The notes below the pieces were generated by a model. The model did not search any database. It was not told where the DNA came from and was given only the letters and a program-made list of their open reading frames with translations. From assembly GCA_009760855.2 (NCBI GenBank), contig WPIO01000023.1, forward strand, positions 2,761,001-2,825,000: a stretch of DNA of 64,000 nucleotides, in the 5' to 3' direction. Position 1 is the stretch's first letter; each line of letters opens with the position of its first letter. Shown one piece after another: positions 48,310 through 59,388 of the stretch. Source of the DNA: Cristatella mucedo. Its lineage: Eukaryota > Bryozoa > Phylactolaemata > Cristatellidae. The position numbers and the translations under genes were made by a program.

Positions 48310-49250
48310 CCCTCTACAGCTCTCTGTAGATCTGAGCTGCAAACAAACTGAGCGTTAAACGCAATGCCACTCCTTGCGGTAGGCACGTGTGCTCCCTAAA
48401 ACGCAAAATGCAGCGCTCGACTACTTCTGGCCAACAGCGTAATCACCTTGGCCCCACCAGAAACAAAAATTGCAATTGTGGGCCTCACCGAGGGGGCTCG
48501 AACTCACGAAGAACGCGAGGGAGGGGAGCGGGCTCAGGAAACAACGGTGATCTCGGCGCAGCCGCTTGCAAGGGAATATGCGTCGCGTGCCCGAACCGGT
48601 AAGACAATTTGAGTTACGTGGCTAAGACGTAAATTAAAGTATTTAATCAATAAAAGATTCCCAGTCGGCATTTCCGCTTGCGCAACAAAAACGCTCAAGA
48701 AGCACATCCGGAAGCGGAAGTCAACAAACTGCGGCTGCCTACCGGCGGGATGAGTGTGCATTTGGTCGGAGAGCTGGCAGCTAAAGTAGCAGTTGGCCGT
48801 GAAAGCTATCTGTTCAGGCCTCCGCACAGGAAGCCCCAGGCGTGTGCGTGGAAAGCAGCCGGAGGATAAGAAGTAACAAACCAACGAACGTACGGACGAG
48901 CCCATAACTGACACCTGAGTCGTCTGCAACTTGTTTTGGGTGAACGGTTATGCTTTGCGATCGCATCGACGACTACGCAGGCTCTTGTCTAGCATAGCAC
49001 GATTTTGCTTGATAGGTTTTGAACTTTGAATTAGGTGCCTTAAGCAATTGCACTGCAGAAGCCGGCGGCAGTGTCGGTTAAAGCATTTAACAGGCACCTG
49101 TCGTCCCAGCAGCCACCTGTTGCCCATGGGAGCAGAATATGCACGCTGCAGTCGACCGAAAAGGACGTACGGTCGTTGGCTGCCTCCGAGTTGTCTGTCT
49201 TGCTGTGCTCCGTGAAAGTGCAGCTCCTAAAACCTTATTCTATGCCAGCC
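48310..49250 (+). repeat. Inverted-duplicated block, copy A
   Basis: About 940 bp related to the reverse complement of 61540-62440. Matching strings in order include gttaccctct, aaaatgcagc, gcgggctcagg, gacgtaaattaaagtatt, cccagtcggcat, aaagcagccgga, ggtgccttaagc and gaccgaaaaggacg. It contains no conserved open frame. Similarity looks like 70-75 percent, so it is an old duplication or a pair of copies of an unknown repeat. Confidence 0.8.
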
Positions 49251-52200
49251 GAGGCGTTTGACGCTCAGCCGAGCCAATTTGCAAGCAATCGATCCTTTTC
49301 CAAAGACCTGTCGGTCTCGAAGCTTAGCTGTGGCTGATCGCTTGAAGGATTTCCGACGTCTTTTTTCATACACAAATTTTTTCTTCACCATCTCCTTAGA
49401 CAGATCGTCTGTGTGCATTAGTCTTTGCTAGCTTTCTTCAAACACGCCGCACGTCCTAGCTGCTTTGCAATAGCGGGCACTGGCTGATCATATACAATCA
49501 TTTGTAAGTATTTAACCGTGGCTATCGCAATGGTTGTTGTTTTTGTACATGCAGCAACACTCAGATCTATGTTTGTAGTCTCAAGCTTACTCACTCGATA
49601 TTGAATGGACCGTCGGCCGATTGATTTGAATAAAGCGGTGGAAACATTTCAAGCAATGTATAATGAGCATTCAGCACCATTCAGGCTTTCGCTCTCAGAG
49701 CTCCGGGCGGCATCTGTCGCTTGGCAAAGCACAGCCAGGAATCATCTATGAATGGACCTGACAGATTGCTGCCTAGCTTAGCATCGCTGCAATGCTAGCA
49801 CTGTTCCCTGTCTCCAATACTGCCGTCGTTGTACCTAATATCTAGTTATATGTGTGTCTGTCGTCGTCGACGCAGCCGCCATGAAGCTCGGCCTCCCGTG
49901 GTGTAGGACTTGGAGCGGTAGCAGGTCTAGCCGAGTTGCAGGCTTTCCTGCTTCGCTCTGTACGTACAGGCGCTGGCTCGCCAATCCTAAATGCCAATCG
50001 AGTCCCAGGAGACAAAAGTCAGCTCTCGCCGCCGGCGTACTCTCGCAGCACAGCGCTAAGCTGCACAATCGCTTAAGTCTGCACAAAGTCAGGCAGCCGT
50101 GCCTCTGTGCAACTGCTGTGGGGCGCCGAGGTACTTTCAGCCTTGTGCTGACCCCTGGCCTATGTGGTGGGGGAACACGGGAGCCCGGTTTCCTGTTGGT
50201 CATCGTCGCCCGCATACCTGCGTGCATACCTGTTTTCTTTCGCACGGCTCGGTATGCCAGCGCTGCCCTTTGCGATGGCACCTGGCGTTCGAGAACCTGC
50301 TACCAGCTGTGGGCAACCATCACCGCTCGGTTGCCGCCGCTGGCTGAGGTGGTCCGTCCACGCCAGCTAGCTGCCTCTCGCAGCAGCCACCAACTCGGCA
50401 GCAGCGCCGCAGGTTCGAGGGTCACGTGACGAACGCCCGGCAGATGAGCAGTAATCGCACTTCGGCTAGGCCTCCGCAGCAGCTATCGCCTTACAGTCCG
50501 ATTACGCTAACGGCCCTAATGGCTCTGTAGGCTGTCGCCATCGAGCCTCTGCCGCCGACGCAGCCCCTGAGTCAGCTCTACCTGCTGGTTCAACCGCTAT
50601 TCAACGGCTCCTGTGGCCGAGGAGGTTTAGCAGAGGCGAAGCCGGGATTGAAGAGCTGCCCGGTTGTGCAGGGGTCTGGGGACGGAGCTCCCTGTGGCTA
50701 TCCCCCCATCCCAGGCCTGCGGGTGTCGTGCAGCCTGGCTGGCCAAGCACAAGCGAGGCAGCTGGCGGCCCGACCGGGTGTCAAGACTCGACTCCCACCT
50801 ACCAGGCTAGGGGCGGCAGCTGCCACCCCTGCCGCCCCTCCTGGCTTCACCTCTGAGGTTTTAGTGAGAACGTTCTGTAGGAGCTCGAGCCGGCACCAGC
50901 TCAACTTGCAGTTGCTCACCTGCTCGCGGTTTACCGTTGGCAGCGATTGCTCTACAAGAGAGTGCTCTCTGGCCGCTACCTCTCGTATCTGAGGCTTAGC
51001 TTGTCAGGCTGCCTGCGTTTGTTAGCCGGAAGGAGATTGGCTATGTGCACCGGCGATTCCGCCTCGTCCACTCTCCACTGCACGGTGCTGCCTGCAACAG
51101 CTCAACGTCAGTAGCTCGATAGATGGCCCGATCAATCTTACTTGAGCTTTTCCATTTTAATAGTGACCAATGGCTTGCTTATTAGAGACTCGCTGTGCCA
51201 GTTTACAATCACTTTCTGGGCATACGTTGATTTGTTTACGAATGGCTCGGAGCCAACGAGTTTGTTCGCTTGCGTGTGTTCACGTGCATTCTTACTTTCG
51301 CCCAAGTGCGTGAGTTTGAGTGAGTGCCTGTACTTGCACATTTTCTCTGATAGCGATAGCGAGTCCGTTTAATTCGGTGGCCTCATTTGCCTGAATACTA
51401 GCTCTTTCCGGTAAAGGCTAATGCTCAGGAGTTTAGTCGGAACAAAATCGACTAGGATAAGCTTATCTTAGGGAATCGTCTATTTACAGTTTTTGGGAGC
51501 ATCGTGGACTGAAGACAAGCCTCACAAAATCATAAACCTTGCCGATTTAGCATGATTTGACCTTCTTTACCATTTTATGAGATTAGGATTTATAGAATAA
51601 CATAGCTAGAGAAAAGACTATGACAGCCACAGGAGTGTCTTCTAGGGATATGCGATTGACCAATAATAAATACCAGAATAACGTCATTTTCTAGTACCCT
51701 AAGAGAACTAGATTGCTATCTAGGCCCTTTATAATCCAGTGCAAGAGAAGCGATAACCTAGGGTTAATGACACGCTAGGTATCATTCTTAGACAAGCTTA
51801 AGAAAGCACGCGAGACAAGACTCAAGGCCACCGGGTAATGAGACCCCAGGTTAGTAAAACTGCCGTGACTCACGCACAGGTAAGTACTAACAATACACCC
51901 AGGAACCAAGAAAAAGTCCAGGGGCCAATCATCAGCCGAGGTGCAAAAATGCCACACACGAACTCAAGCCTGGCTACTACCCCTGGCAAGAAACTGTCGA
52001 GGTCATCACAACGAGTTCGATGTCTGATCTTCATTGCTCGAGGGCACACAGCAGTGGCCACGATGCAGTACCCGTTGACTTGGTCTGGGCACCTGGACTC
52101 GCCAAGCTGAATGAAGTTGCATCGGAGCACGCCGGCGGGCACCTTTAGCGAAGGCCGAGCCATGGACCACCGACTCGAAGTGACTGCTTTGCGAGTCGGA

Positions 52201-52504
52201 GAGCTCAGCAGCGTCAAGCAGCCAAACACCGTGCCAAGACCGCAGCGCAGCAGCCGTCAGTGTGAGGAGCAGCAGCCTGGACTCAAGGCTTAGCGAGCGG
52301 CTCCGAGCAGTTGCCTGCCCCGAGATGCTGTTACTGACACAGGTCCACGAGGGGCTGTCAGGAGGTGGTCAAGAGAGCTCTACCTACCCATCGGGTAGCC
52401 CAGCAAGCAGCTGCTGTCTTCCCCCCCCCCAGGGCTTCCCCGCCGGCATAGGCAACTCGAGGAGGCTCAGCATCGATCGAATGAGGGAAGAGAGGTATAC
52501 ATAA
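49251..52504. other. Unassigned intergenic DNA
   Basis: GC-rich from 49.85 to 51.1 kb. The open frames (for example 49854-50429) have no domain I recognise and no splice support. A diverged LINE A/SINE type 2 tail-like stretch, 'taccctaagagaactagatt' and 'ctaggccctttata', lies near 51695-51740. Confidence 0.4.
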
Positions 52505-52687
52505 GTGAATAAATCCTAGCTGATTAAACCGCCTTTTTTGTATAGCGACAGAAGAGCCTTTACGGCTGCCACCGCGGTGGCGTGCAGTGGCGATAAGGGA
52601 TCGCCCACCGCAGGAATCGAACCCACGACCTCGGGACTGAGGTCGTGAAAGCAACCACCTTACCTAGCGTGCCATCGTGACTCACCA
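52505..52687 (-). mobile_element. SINE type 1
   Basis: Well preserved minus-strand copy. The head 'cacgatggcacgctaggtaa' contains the A box, the B box is 'ggttcgattcc', the body has 'gtcgctatacaaaaaaggcg', and the end is 'cagctaggatttattcac'. It allows the fullest reading of the tRNA-like head of this family. Confidence 0.9.
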
Positions 52688-54454
52688 GGTATAGAAGGCG
52701 ATCTGCACCCCTCCACCCCCCCTATAGTAATCGCGATGTCCTCTCTAGCCAGCTTTAGGAGCCGTTGTCACTTTAGGAGCCTTTCGGTCTCTTTCGGAGC
52801 CTTGCCGGCGAACGCCAGCTGGTTATCGCGTGATGATCACTCGAGCACGACCCCTTTGTTCGACACGCTTTCGCCTTGCTCGAGGGAGGAAGATCACGGA
52901 AGACAGAGCGCTCGCGATACAAGCAGCTCCTTCGCGCGTGCCTCCCCTTCTGCACCTTGCTTGTATTGTGCCCTATGCCCAGATGCATGTGCGTATGTTT
53001 CTCCTCGGCATCGTATTGGAAATCAGTCGGGGGGGGGGGTGAATTGAGACAGCCAGGGGGCTCTAGGCCAACCGAATCGGTGGTGTGTCCTGCCCACCCC
53101 CCCCACCTTTACCACAGGCAGATGGCCGTCACTGGAAGCCGTCGCGTCGAGGCTCTCTCCACTTTGACTCTCAAGACGGTCGCTGCCATAAAAGTAAATG
53201 AATACAATTCATTTGTATGGTGCCCTGAGAGAACAATCTCTTGCACTCACCTGTCTACTTCACCTACTGCTGCTGGCCAGGAGTCTGCCTCACCAAAACT
53301 CAATGAACACGAGACACCAGCTAGCATGATAGCATATCATCCCTCCCTATCTTGTAGCTTTGACGAAATACCCATTCGAAAAGGTACATTGAGCACGAAT
53401 CGCATTCACTTTTCAGTGTGTGCATAGCAGCAGTGGCATGGCAGTGAGGGAAATTTGTTAACCAAGTAATGCAGGCACGCGGCTTTGAATGTCGATGTAC
53501 TGCTACTTGGTGCCTGAGATAAAAAACTCATAAGTAGGGCAGCGAAGCTGCCCACAACAAAGCAACAATCGGAGCTGCCTCTTTTCGTCGTTCGAGAAGC
53601 AAAACAGCATGCTGTAGATATGACCCACGGTTATTTCTACAATACTGTTAACGCTATTCCCTTTTTTATACTAATACACCATGCCTTGCCCAGACAATAA
53701 AGGCAACTCGTACTCGTATTTTTTCATGGGAAGTCTTTTTCATCCCCAACCCTGTTTAGCATCGGCACCAAGCAGAGGCTGCGATTCGAATTTTCCAAAG
53801 CAAATTGCCAACCTCAAGCTTCCTTGAATGAACATATGCTCGAGAACTCGCGAATTTGCCACTGAGCGCACATATGCACACACAAGTAGCAGGCCTTTCT
53901 CGTGACACGCCCTCAATTCCCCCCTAAAATATGCTGCTCTTCATCTCGGCGGTATTTCAACGACACAAGAGGACTTCGGCAAAAAGCAAGGTGGCCGACG
54001 AAGGTAAAAAGCCTACCTACCAGCCTTAAAACGACTGCACCCAACTAAAGCCGCAAGGCAAGGATGGCCGCATAAGAAATACTGACTACAAGAGAAACGC
54101 TGTCTCGATCTCACAATACCGAGACAGTGTCGTTTGTGTCGTTTGACTGAGAGTGGGCAGCACACTACAGTGGCTGCCTGTGTGCTCAAATTTATAGCGG
54201 TAGCCGCAGGCTGTCAGTACTAGACGATCACCAGCTGTTGTGGTGCGAGTGAGTCAGCAAATGAGGTACACGGGCTCCACCAATGTGCACTATAAAGTGC
54301 ACCAATGCTATCCAGGAATGCAGATTTAAAAGAGGCTGCAGCACAATTGGTGCATGCCTGCTCTCTGCCCACATATCCTCTGCACCGTGAAGTCCATGTG
54401 CCATTGCAATGTCATTGTCTGACTCTCATAGCTCTGAACTCTTTTTCAACTGAG
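52688..54454. other. Unassigned DNA with a SINE-like remnant
   Basis: G10 and C-rich homopolymers near 53030 and 53091. A diverged SINE/LINE A tail-like stretch ('ttgtatggtgccctgagaga') lies near 53210. No gene recognised. Confidence 0.4.
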
Positions 54455-54980
54455 ATGGCCACTGTCGTGCTCGATGTGAGCCTCTATGGTACTGTGGCCG
54501 TCAAAACGTAGCACTGCCGATAGACAGACGCCTCAACCCACTGCTGCATCCATTAAAACTGCTGGATGTGTGCCTGGGCTGCGACTGCAGCACCACTACA
54601 GTGTGGGGAACACTTACCGTCGGTTCACCGACACGTGGGTGACTGTATCGGCAGACAAGATCAACGCAGAAGCGGCCACCGTTTCGGTGCCTCATCCGTG
54701 CCGACGGTGCATGGAAACAATCGGCAAGAGCAGTTGGCCCACTGGCTAACAAGCTAGCAAAGATGCATTTGAAAAGTCACGGCTGTCACAGTCAAAGTCG
54801 AGGCTCTTCGGGGCTGCCGAAGCTCGGTGCACCCAGGAATAGACTGGCCGCCTTTGCTTAGCTAGGCCTATTATGCCTAGAATAAATACCTTGGCCGGAA
54901 GTGGCACCGGTTCTTTTTTCGTTTGGCACAATTGAGCTGCTGGATGCACTACAAGAGCTCTCTTCTTGCATCGTCTCAGT
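54455..54980 (+). pseudogene. Duplicate of the TGF-beta-like last exon and 3'UTR
   Basis: The acceptor-like 'caactgag' is followed by MATVVLDVSLYG, matching VATAVLDLRLRD at 45261. The frame then stops after 18 codons. DNA similarity continues through 'cactgctgcatcca', 'ctgtatcggcagac' and 'cctttgcttagcta' to a poly(A) signal at 54881 and beyond. Orientation is the same as the 45261 exon. I found no matching propeptide exons just upstream, so this looks like a stranded or decayed gene end. Confidence 0.6.
54881..54886 (+). promoter_or_regulatory. Polyadenylation signal AATAAA in duplicate 3'UTR
   Basis: Corresponds in the alignment to the signal at 45534-45539. Confidence 0.5.
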
Positions 54981-55182
54981 CTCAGGCCACTGTTGAGGCT
55001 TGAGCCAGATCGAAGGTCAAAACCTGTCGCCTCCTGCCACGCATGATATGTTTGATCCCGTCTCTTGCATTCAGGCATAACTTGTTTCCCTATATGAACA
55101 TCAAAGCTTTTAGCAGTAACTCGTCTTTAATAAAAGAAAAACAAGTTAGCTCACTCGACAGCCTCATGTACGTTGAAGCCGA

Positions 55183-55290
55183 AGAGCCTTGACGGTTCTC
55201 ACCACCGCTTGCCGTGGGTAGCGAAGGATTGCACTGCAGGACTAGCGCCTACGATCTGGAGTCACGAAGAGCAAGCAACTAGCCATGAGC
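55183..55290 (-). mobile_element. SINE type 1, degenerate
   Basis: The plus strand reads 'gaagagccttgacggttctc accaccgcttgc' as in the SINE body, then a decayed B box region and 'gaagagcaagcaac'. Too diverged to define exact ends. Confidence 0.5.
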
Positions 55291-56574
55291 TAAAACCCAG
55301 AGGCGATGCGGTAACTAGCCTCAGTATTCTGTTATACATATCAAATTTGCACTTTGCAAGAGCATCATTTCGTCGTTCCTGCCCTTGGCCTCAGCTTCGG
55401 GCAGCTGCCCACGATCACCTCTCCCCCTGCATCTCCGCGTCGACGAGGCGCAGCCGAAAAGACTGGCACTCGGCGACCGTCTCAGCCTCTTTCAGCTTCA
55501 CCTGCATCAGCTCGTCTAGCGCCGGCTGCACCGACGTCTGGGAAGCAGTGCCGACGCCCCGGCGCTCCTTCGCGGGCCTCTCCGGGTAGTTCTATCAAGC
55601 TCCTTCGCGAGCCCCTGCTGGTATTTCCGTCAGCCGTTTACGATTGACCTGCATCGGCAGCCTGAATACCTTGGTTAAGAGATCCACTTATCTGCTAAAG
55701 CGTATAACTTTTGCAGTGACCAAATTTATGCAACAAGTCAGCATCAGGTCTCCCGTTAGGCTTGCTGTGCCTCGACTAAAGGTCAAGGTCAGCCGATCGC
55801 CACTGCCTCCTTAAGACATAAACCTTAGGTAGACTGTTCAAGCTATCGATGCGACATACTGTGATAGACCAATGTAACATACCCAGCGATCAGAGGCCTC
55901 TGGCATGCGACTGTTTGTCGAATAAGAACTTCGCGGCAAGCAGGAAATGATCCTGAAACTTCCAGCTTTGCATGCATTTCAAGGAAAAACTGTTCCAAAA
56001 GAACTTATTTAATATGATCCGGTGTAAGGCCAACAATTTAAAGAAGTAGCGCATATTTATTAGACAGTTACTTTAAAAGGCATTATAAGGCAAATAAATG
56101 AGTGAGCCTATATTCCTTTAATGGCATTTGCAAAGTGCTAACTTTTTCAGCTAACACCATCAATAGCTGCGACCAGTGATCAGCATTTAGTTAATTTTCT
56201 AGCTACGTTAAAAACAGCTGCAATTTTGCACGTGGGCAACTTCTAAAGCTTGCACGTACCTGTGATTAATTTGTAGTGGCTTCGCTGCAAAATCCATCGC
56301 GGGTGCTTCAGAAAAGGCTGGCTGATTTTGATCTAGGCAGATCATCAAGGGACAGCAAAGCAACAAATCGGAAATGCCACTAGTTGCTAGGCGAGCAGCC
56401 TCTACGATTTAATCAGGTTTGTGAAATACAGTGACGAGATTGCAAGAACATTAAGATTGTATTTATATTAATCGCCAGGTGATTGACAGTATACAGCACG
56501 TGTCAGCTAACACTGCCTAGACACCAGGCTAATAAGCGACTTGGTCTCGTCTGCCGGTGGCTATGACCACGGCA
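55291..56574. other. Unassigned DNA
   Basis: A GC-rich open frame at 55354-55647 is Pro/Ala/Arg-rich without a recognised domain. The rest shows nothing. Confidence 0.35.
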
Positions 56575-57160
56575 TGCCGGCATCGGTGCGAAACCTTCGA
56601 ACTTGGCTCGAAAGGCTTTTGTAGCGGTATGCAGAGCACGAGCACGTTTTGGCAACAGCCCCCGGCAACGTGCTCACGCCAAAGCCGCCAGCCCTCGTCA
56701 AGTAGATAAATATTAAGTCCTTCACAAGCTTCGGGGTGCACTCGGAGACGGGCCCGAAGATTGGCAGCAAGCGAACCTGACGCACCAGGGTTTCAAAGGT
56801 CCGCGGAGTGATGACCCTGTCACCATCACGACCCAGGCGATCGAGCGACACCTAGACAGGGCTCTCTCGGCACGATAGCTCTCTGAGCTCTGGCACTGGG
56901 CTGCAGTCGAGGCTGGTCTATGTCAGCAGCTAATGAGGCCTCGGCAGGCTTTCTGGTGTGCGGGCGTTGGCAAGCAAGAGCTTCAGGTCAAGCACGGCTG
57001 TCGTGATATGCGAAGAAGAAAAGCGGCTCCGTCGGCAATATGGCGAACAAGACACTGGCCACAGCGATGACGACAGCTGAGGCTTAATCTGCAATAGAGA
57101 AGGTAGAGGGGCCACACGGCCTGGCACCAGCCAGAAGTACCAACCGAAGGACATCGGCCA
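56575..57160 (-). pseudogene. TGF-beta ligand-like remnant
   Basis: Minus-strand fragments in family order. MSFGWYFWLVPG (near 57150-57115) resembles the G-W-x-x-W-I-x-x-P start of a cystine-knot ligand. TTAVLDLKLL (near 57000) matches the pre-cleavage strand of the gene at 45261. In frame 56851-56561, FETLVRQV is followed by GPVSECTPK, then LIFIYL, then STLPGAVAKTCSCS. The order and spacing fit the end of TGF-beta ligands (H-x-x-L-V-x-Q, C-C-x-P, L-Y, final C-x-C). One Cys of the CC pair is absent and the frame runs on past the final C-x-C, so it is degenerate or coincidental in part. Confidence 0.45.
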
Positions 57161-58170
57161 CTAAGCGATAAATCATTCTGAGACGACTATATGACTGACC
57201 ACAAGGCACCTGGATGACTGAACATCCTCCTTAGGTGACTATGAGAAGCCTAGCTGCCGGAATCTAAAGGCCTACGGCAGCCTAGAAATCCTCAGGAGCC
57301 TGTAATCGCTACTGTGGAATATTCCTGTGGTCATTAATCAGTCCGAGTTTAGTGGGGGCTATATGGCTAACCATAAAAAGCTATCAAAACTATCAGGGGT
57401 AAGGTGTTCTCCCTTAACGTCCAAGGTCGCAGGCTGGAGCCTTGTGGCGCATATAAAGCGCCAGAATAGAGATGAAGTTCTTTTTTATATTATAATATTA
57501 TAATTCAGTATGATATAGTTAAGTTTTTATATATTCTCCCACAAAACTCTGTGCATAGGCATAGAAAAGAATTATTACAAATACGTTTGAACCGTCAAAA
57601 GGATAGACACAATTATCACTTCGCCCTACTGAGCCAGCCAATCAGAGCTTTAAGCGTGGCACTTTTTTGGGCATGGAGTGGGCTCGTGAGGCAAGTGGTC
57701 TGCCCATCGATAGCTGCTCCTTAGCTTAACCTCCAACTCTGAGCATTGTGAATCGAATAACAATTTTCCCCCAGCATAAGCATTGCTATTGTCAAAGCGA
57801 TTATATCCACAAGGCTACTGGTTCCCTAGCATACACTTGCTTCTTACTCGGTATTCCCAGCTACGTTTAACTACAAGGGGCAAGTAGCCAGCCACTTCTG
57901 CCGACTTCCGGTAGTGCAAACTCATCAAGATACAGGCCTAGTTTATCCACAATATTTACTGCCTATGGACCGGTCCTTACTCTTCCTCCTTTTCGTTCCG
58001 CGGTCTATGATTCAATCGCCACATTCAACCACAATCAAGAGACTGATACTGCTCGGAATTCAGCTACTCAATCGTCCAAATGATCCACAAAGCATACACT
58101 TCTATATTGAGACTTCAGAATAGTTGTGAATGAGAGCTAGGCGAGGAGGGAGCAGCACGCTAGATCTTAC
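57161..58170. other. Unassigned DNA with one SINE type 2
   Basis: Apart from the SINE at 57385-57475, nothing is recognised. Confidence 0.4.
57385..57475 (+). mobile_element. SINE type 2
   Basis: A plus-strand tRNA-like head ('ggggtaaggtgttctccc', then 'caggctggagcc') leads into 'gcgccagaatagagatgaag ttc' and an AT-rich tail. The last part matches the SINE tail at 18835-18966 and the LINE A hairpin. Confidence 0.6.
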
Positions 58171-58585
58171 CTTTCCGACCGAGTCGTTTGGCAATTGAAT
58201 CAGGCACGACGGCGAGCCATCGGAGGCAGCCTCGGTTGGAGCTTTGTCAGAAGGCAGCTGCTTGGGCATTCTGATGTCGTGCCCACGGTCGGTCTTCGGC
58301 TCTGCTTCCCACTGCTTGGCCATAACTGTGCCGTCAACACGAATATGGCTGACGTCTTGGCTGTCGATGGCCCCCTGAAGCACCACCAAATTTAGCAGCT
58401 GCTAGTCGGCTTTCGACAGAATCACGCCGATGACGGTGAGCGAGAGCACGCCCTGGCATACAGCAGCCAAAACCTCAGCATCGCGTAACACTGCCAGGTC
58501 CAGTGGCGGTGATGTCATAAACTGACAGGTGCTCAGGCAGCCGGAAGCTCCATACTGTGACTGTCTTGTTGTTTACATTTTTGCT
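58171..58585 (-). pseudogene. TGF-beta-propeptide-like exon, degenerate paralogue
   Basis: Minus-strand fragments run parallel to exon 2 of the gene at 43589: KTVTVWSFRLPEHL (compare KPTFTLWLFPLPTNL), CQGVLSLTVIGV (compare CVGWLSVTVFGL), HIRVDGTVMAKQWEAEPKT (compare RIRVDITRLVKQWAAEPET) and CLIQLPNDSVGK (compare CEINLPGVAGKQ). It ends with a phase 0 GTAAGA donor at 58170, equivalent to the donor after exon 2. A frameshift near 58480 and a stop near 58410 break it. The ligand-like remnant at 56575-57160 lies downstream on the same strand and could be the rest of the same dead gene. Confidence 0.68.
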
Positions 58586-58616
58586 GAGCCCAAGATCAGA
58601 AGCACACAGAGAAAGG

Positions 58617-58617
<1 letters not shown>

Positions 58618-58667
<50 letters not shown>

Positions 58668-58678
58668 TATATATATAT
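58618..58678 (+). repeat. (AC)n/(AT)n compound microsatellite
   Basis: Alternating blocks of CA and TA repeats: two 'acacacac' blocks each followed by 'atatatat'. Confidence 0.95.
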
Positions 58679-59194
58679 GTGGCGATTCGAGGCGAAGACC
58701 AGCAAAATCATGTCAGCAGCTGAATTGCAGCATAGACCAAGTATAAGAGCAGCCCATCGACGGCTAACTAGCCTCACATACAGTCTGGCTTATACCACCT
58801 GGATTGGCTGGCGACAAACTATTCCCACTCAGAGACCATAGCTGGGGGAGATGCATCCCTGTCCGATGGCCATTCGAACTATGGCCACGTTCGTGCACCG
58901 AAGCCAACGAATCACTGCTCCTCCATTATTGTATGCTTGGTTTGGGCCATCCAACGACTGGTAGCCTACGACGCAGCCTCTGGTGAGGTGGAGAAAGGTA
59001 GCAGAAACGAGCCCCGAGCCTCTCTGACAAAGCACCAGTCGACCCAGGCCTCGATAGTGGAGGGCGCTGCCTGCAAAGTAAACAGAAGATGGAAGACAGC
59101 TGTTGAGTAGGCTGTAGTACGCAACGACAACTACTCTCCTACTGCCGACTATGGCACATCTTTATCAGCGGTCCCGAGCTGCTACTTCTATGCT
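58679..59194. other. Unassigned DNA
   Basis: Nothing recognised. Confidence 0.35.
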
Positions 59195-59388
59195 ACTCAC
59201 TACCTCAACTGCTCTCCTGACTCTGCTATGCTTCCCACTTTCTCTTTGTTGCGTGAGACGAAGTCTGTTGGCTACCGAATGCGTACCGAAAGCCGCTTAG
59301 GCCGTGAGTTCGCTATACAAAACTCTCCTGCGTAACACCCACATGGTCTTTATGACTTTGTGGAGTTACAGACAGAGATACATAGTAG
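59195..59388 (+). mobile_element. LINE B 3' end fragment
   Basis: Matches the end of LINE B at 10195-10385 closely: 'actctgctatgcttcccact', 'gtctgttggctaccgaatgc', 'gcgtaccgaaagccgcttag', 'tttatgactttgtggagtta'. It is 5'-truncated and lacks the (CATTA)n tail. Confidence 0.88.

Noticed and set aside
49854..50429. 191-codon ORF in GC-rich DNA
   Set aside because: No domain, signal peptide logic or splice support; overlapping open frames on both strands are expected at this GC content.
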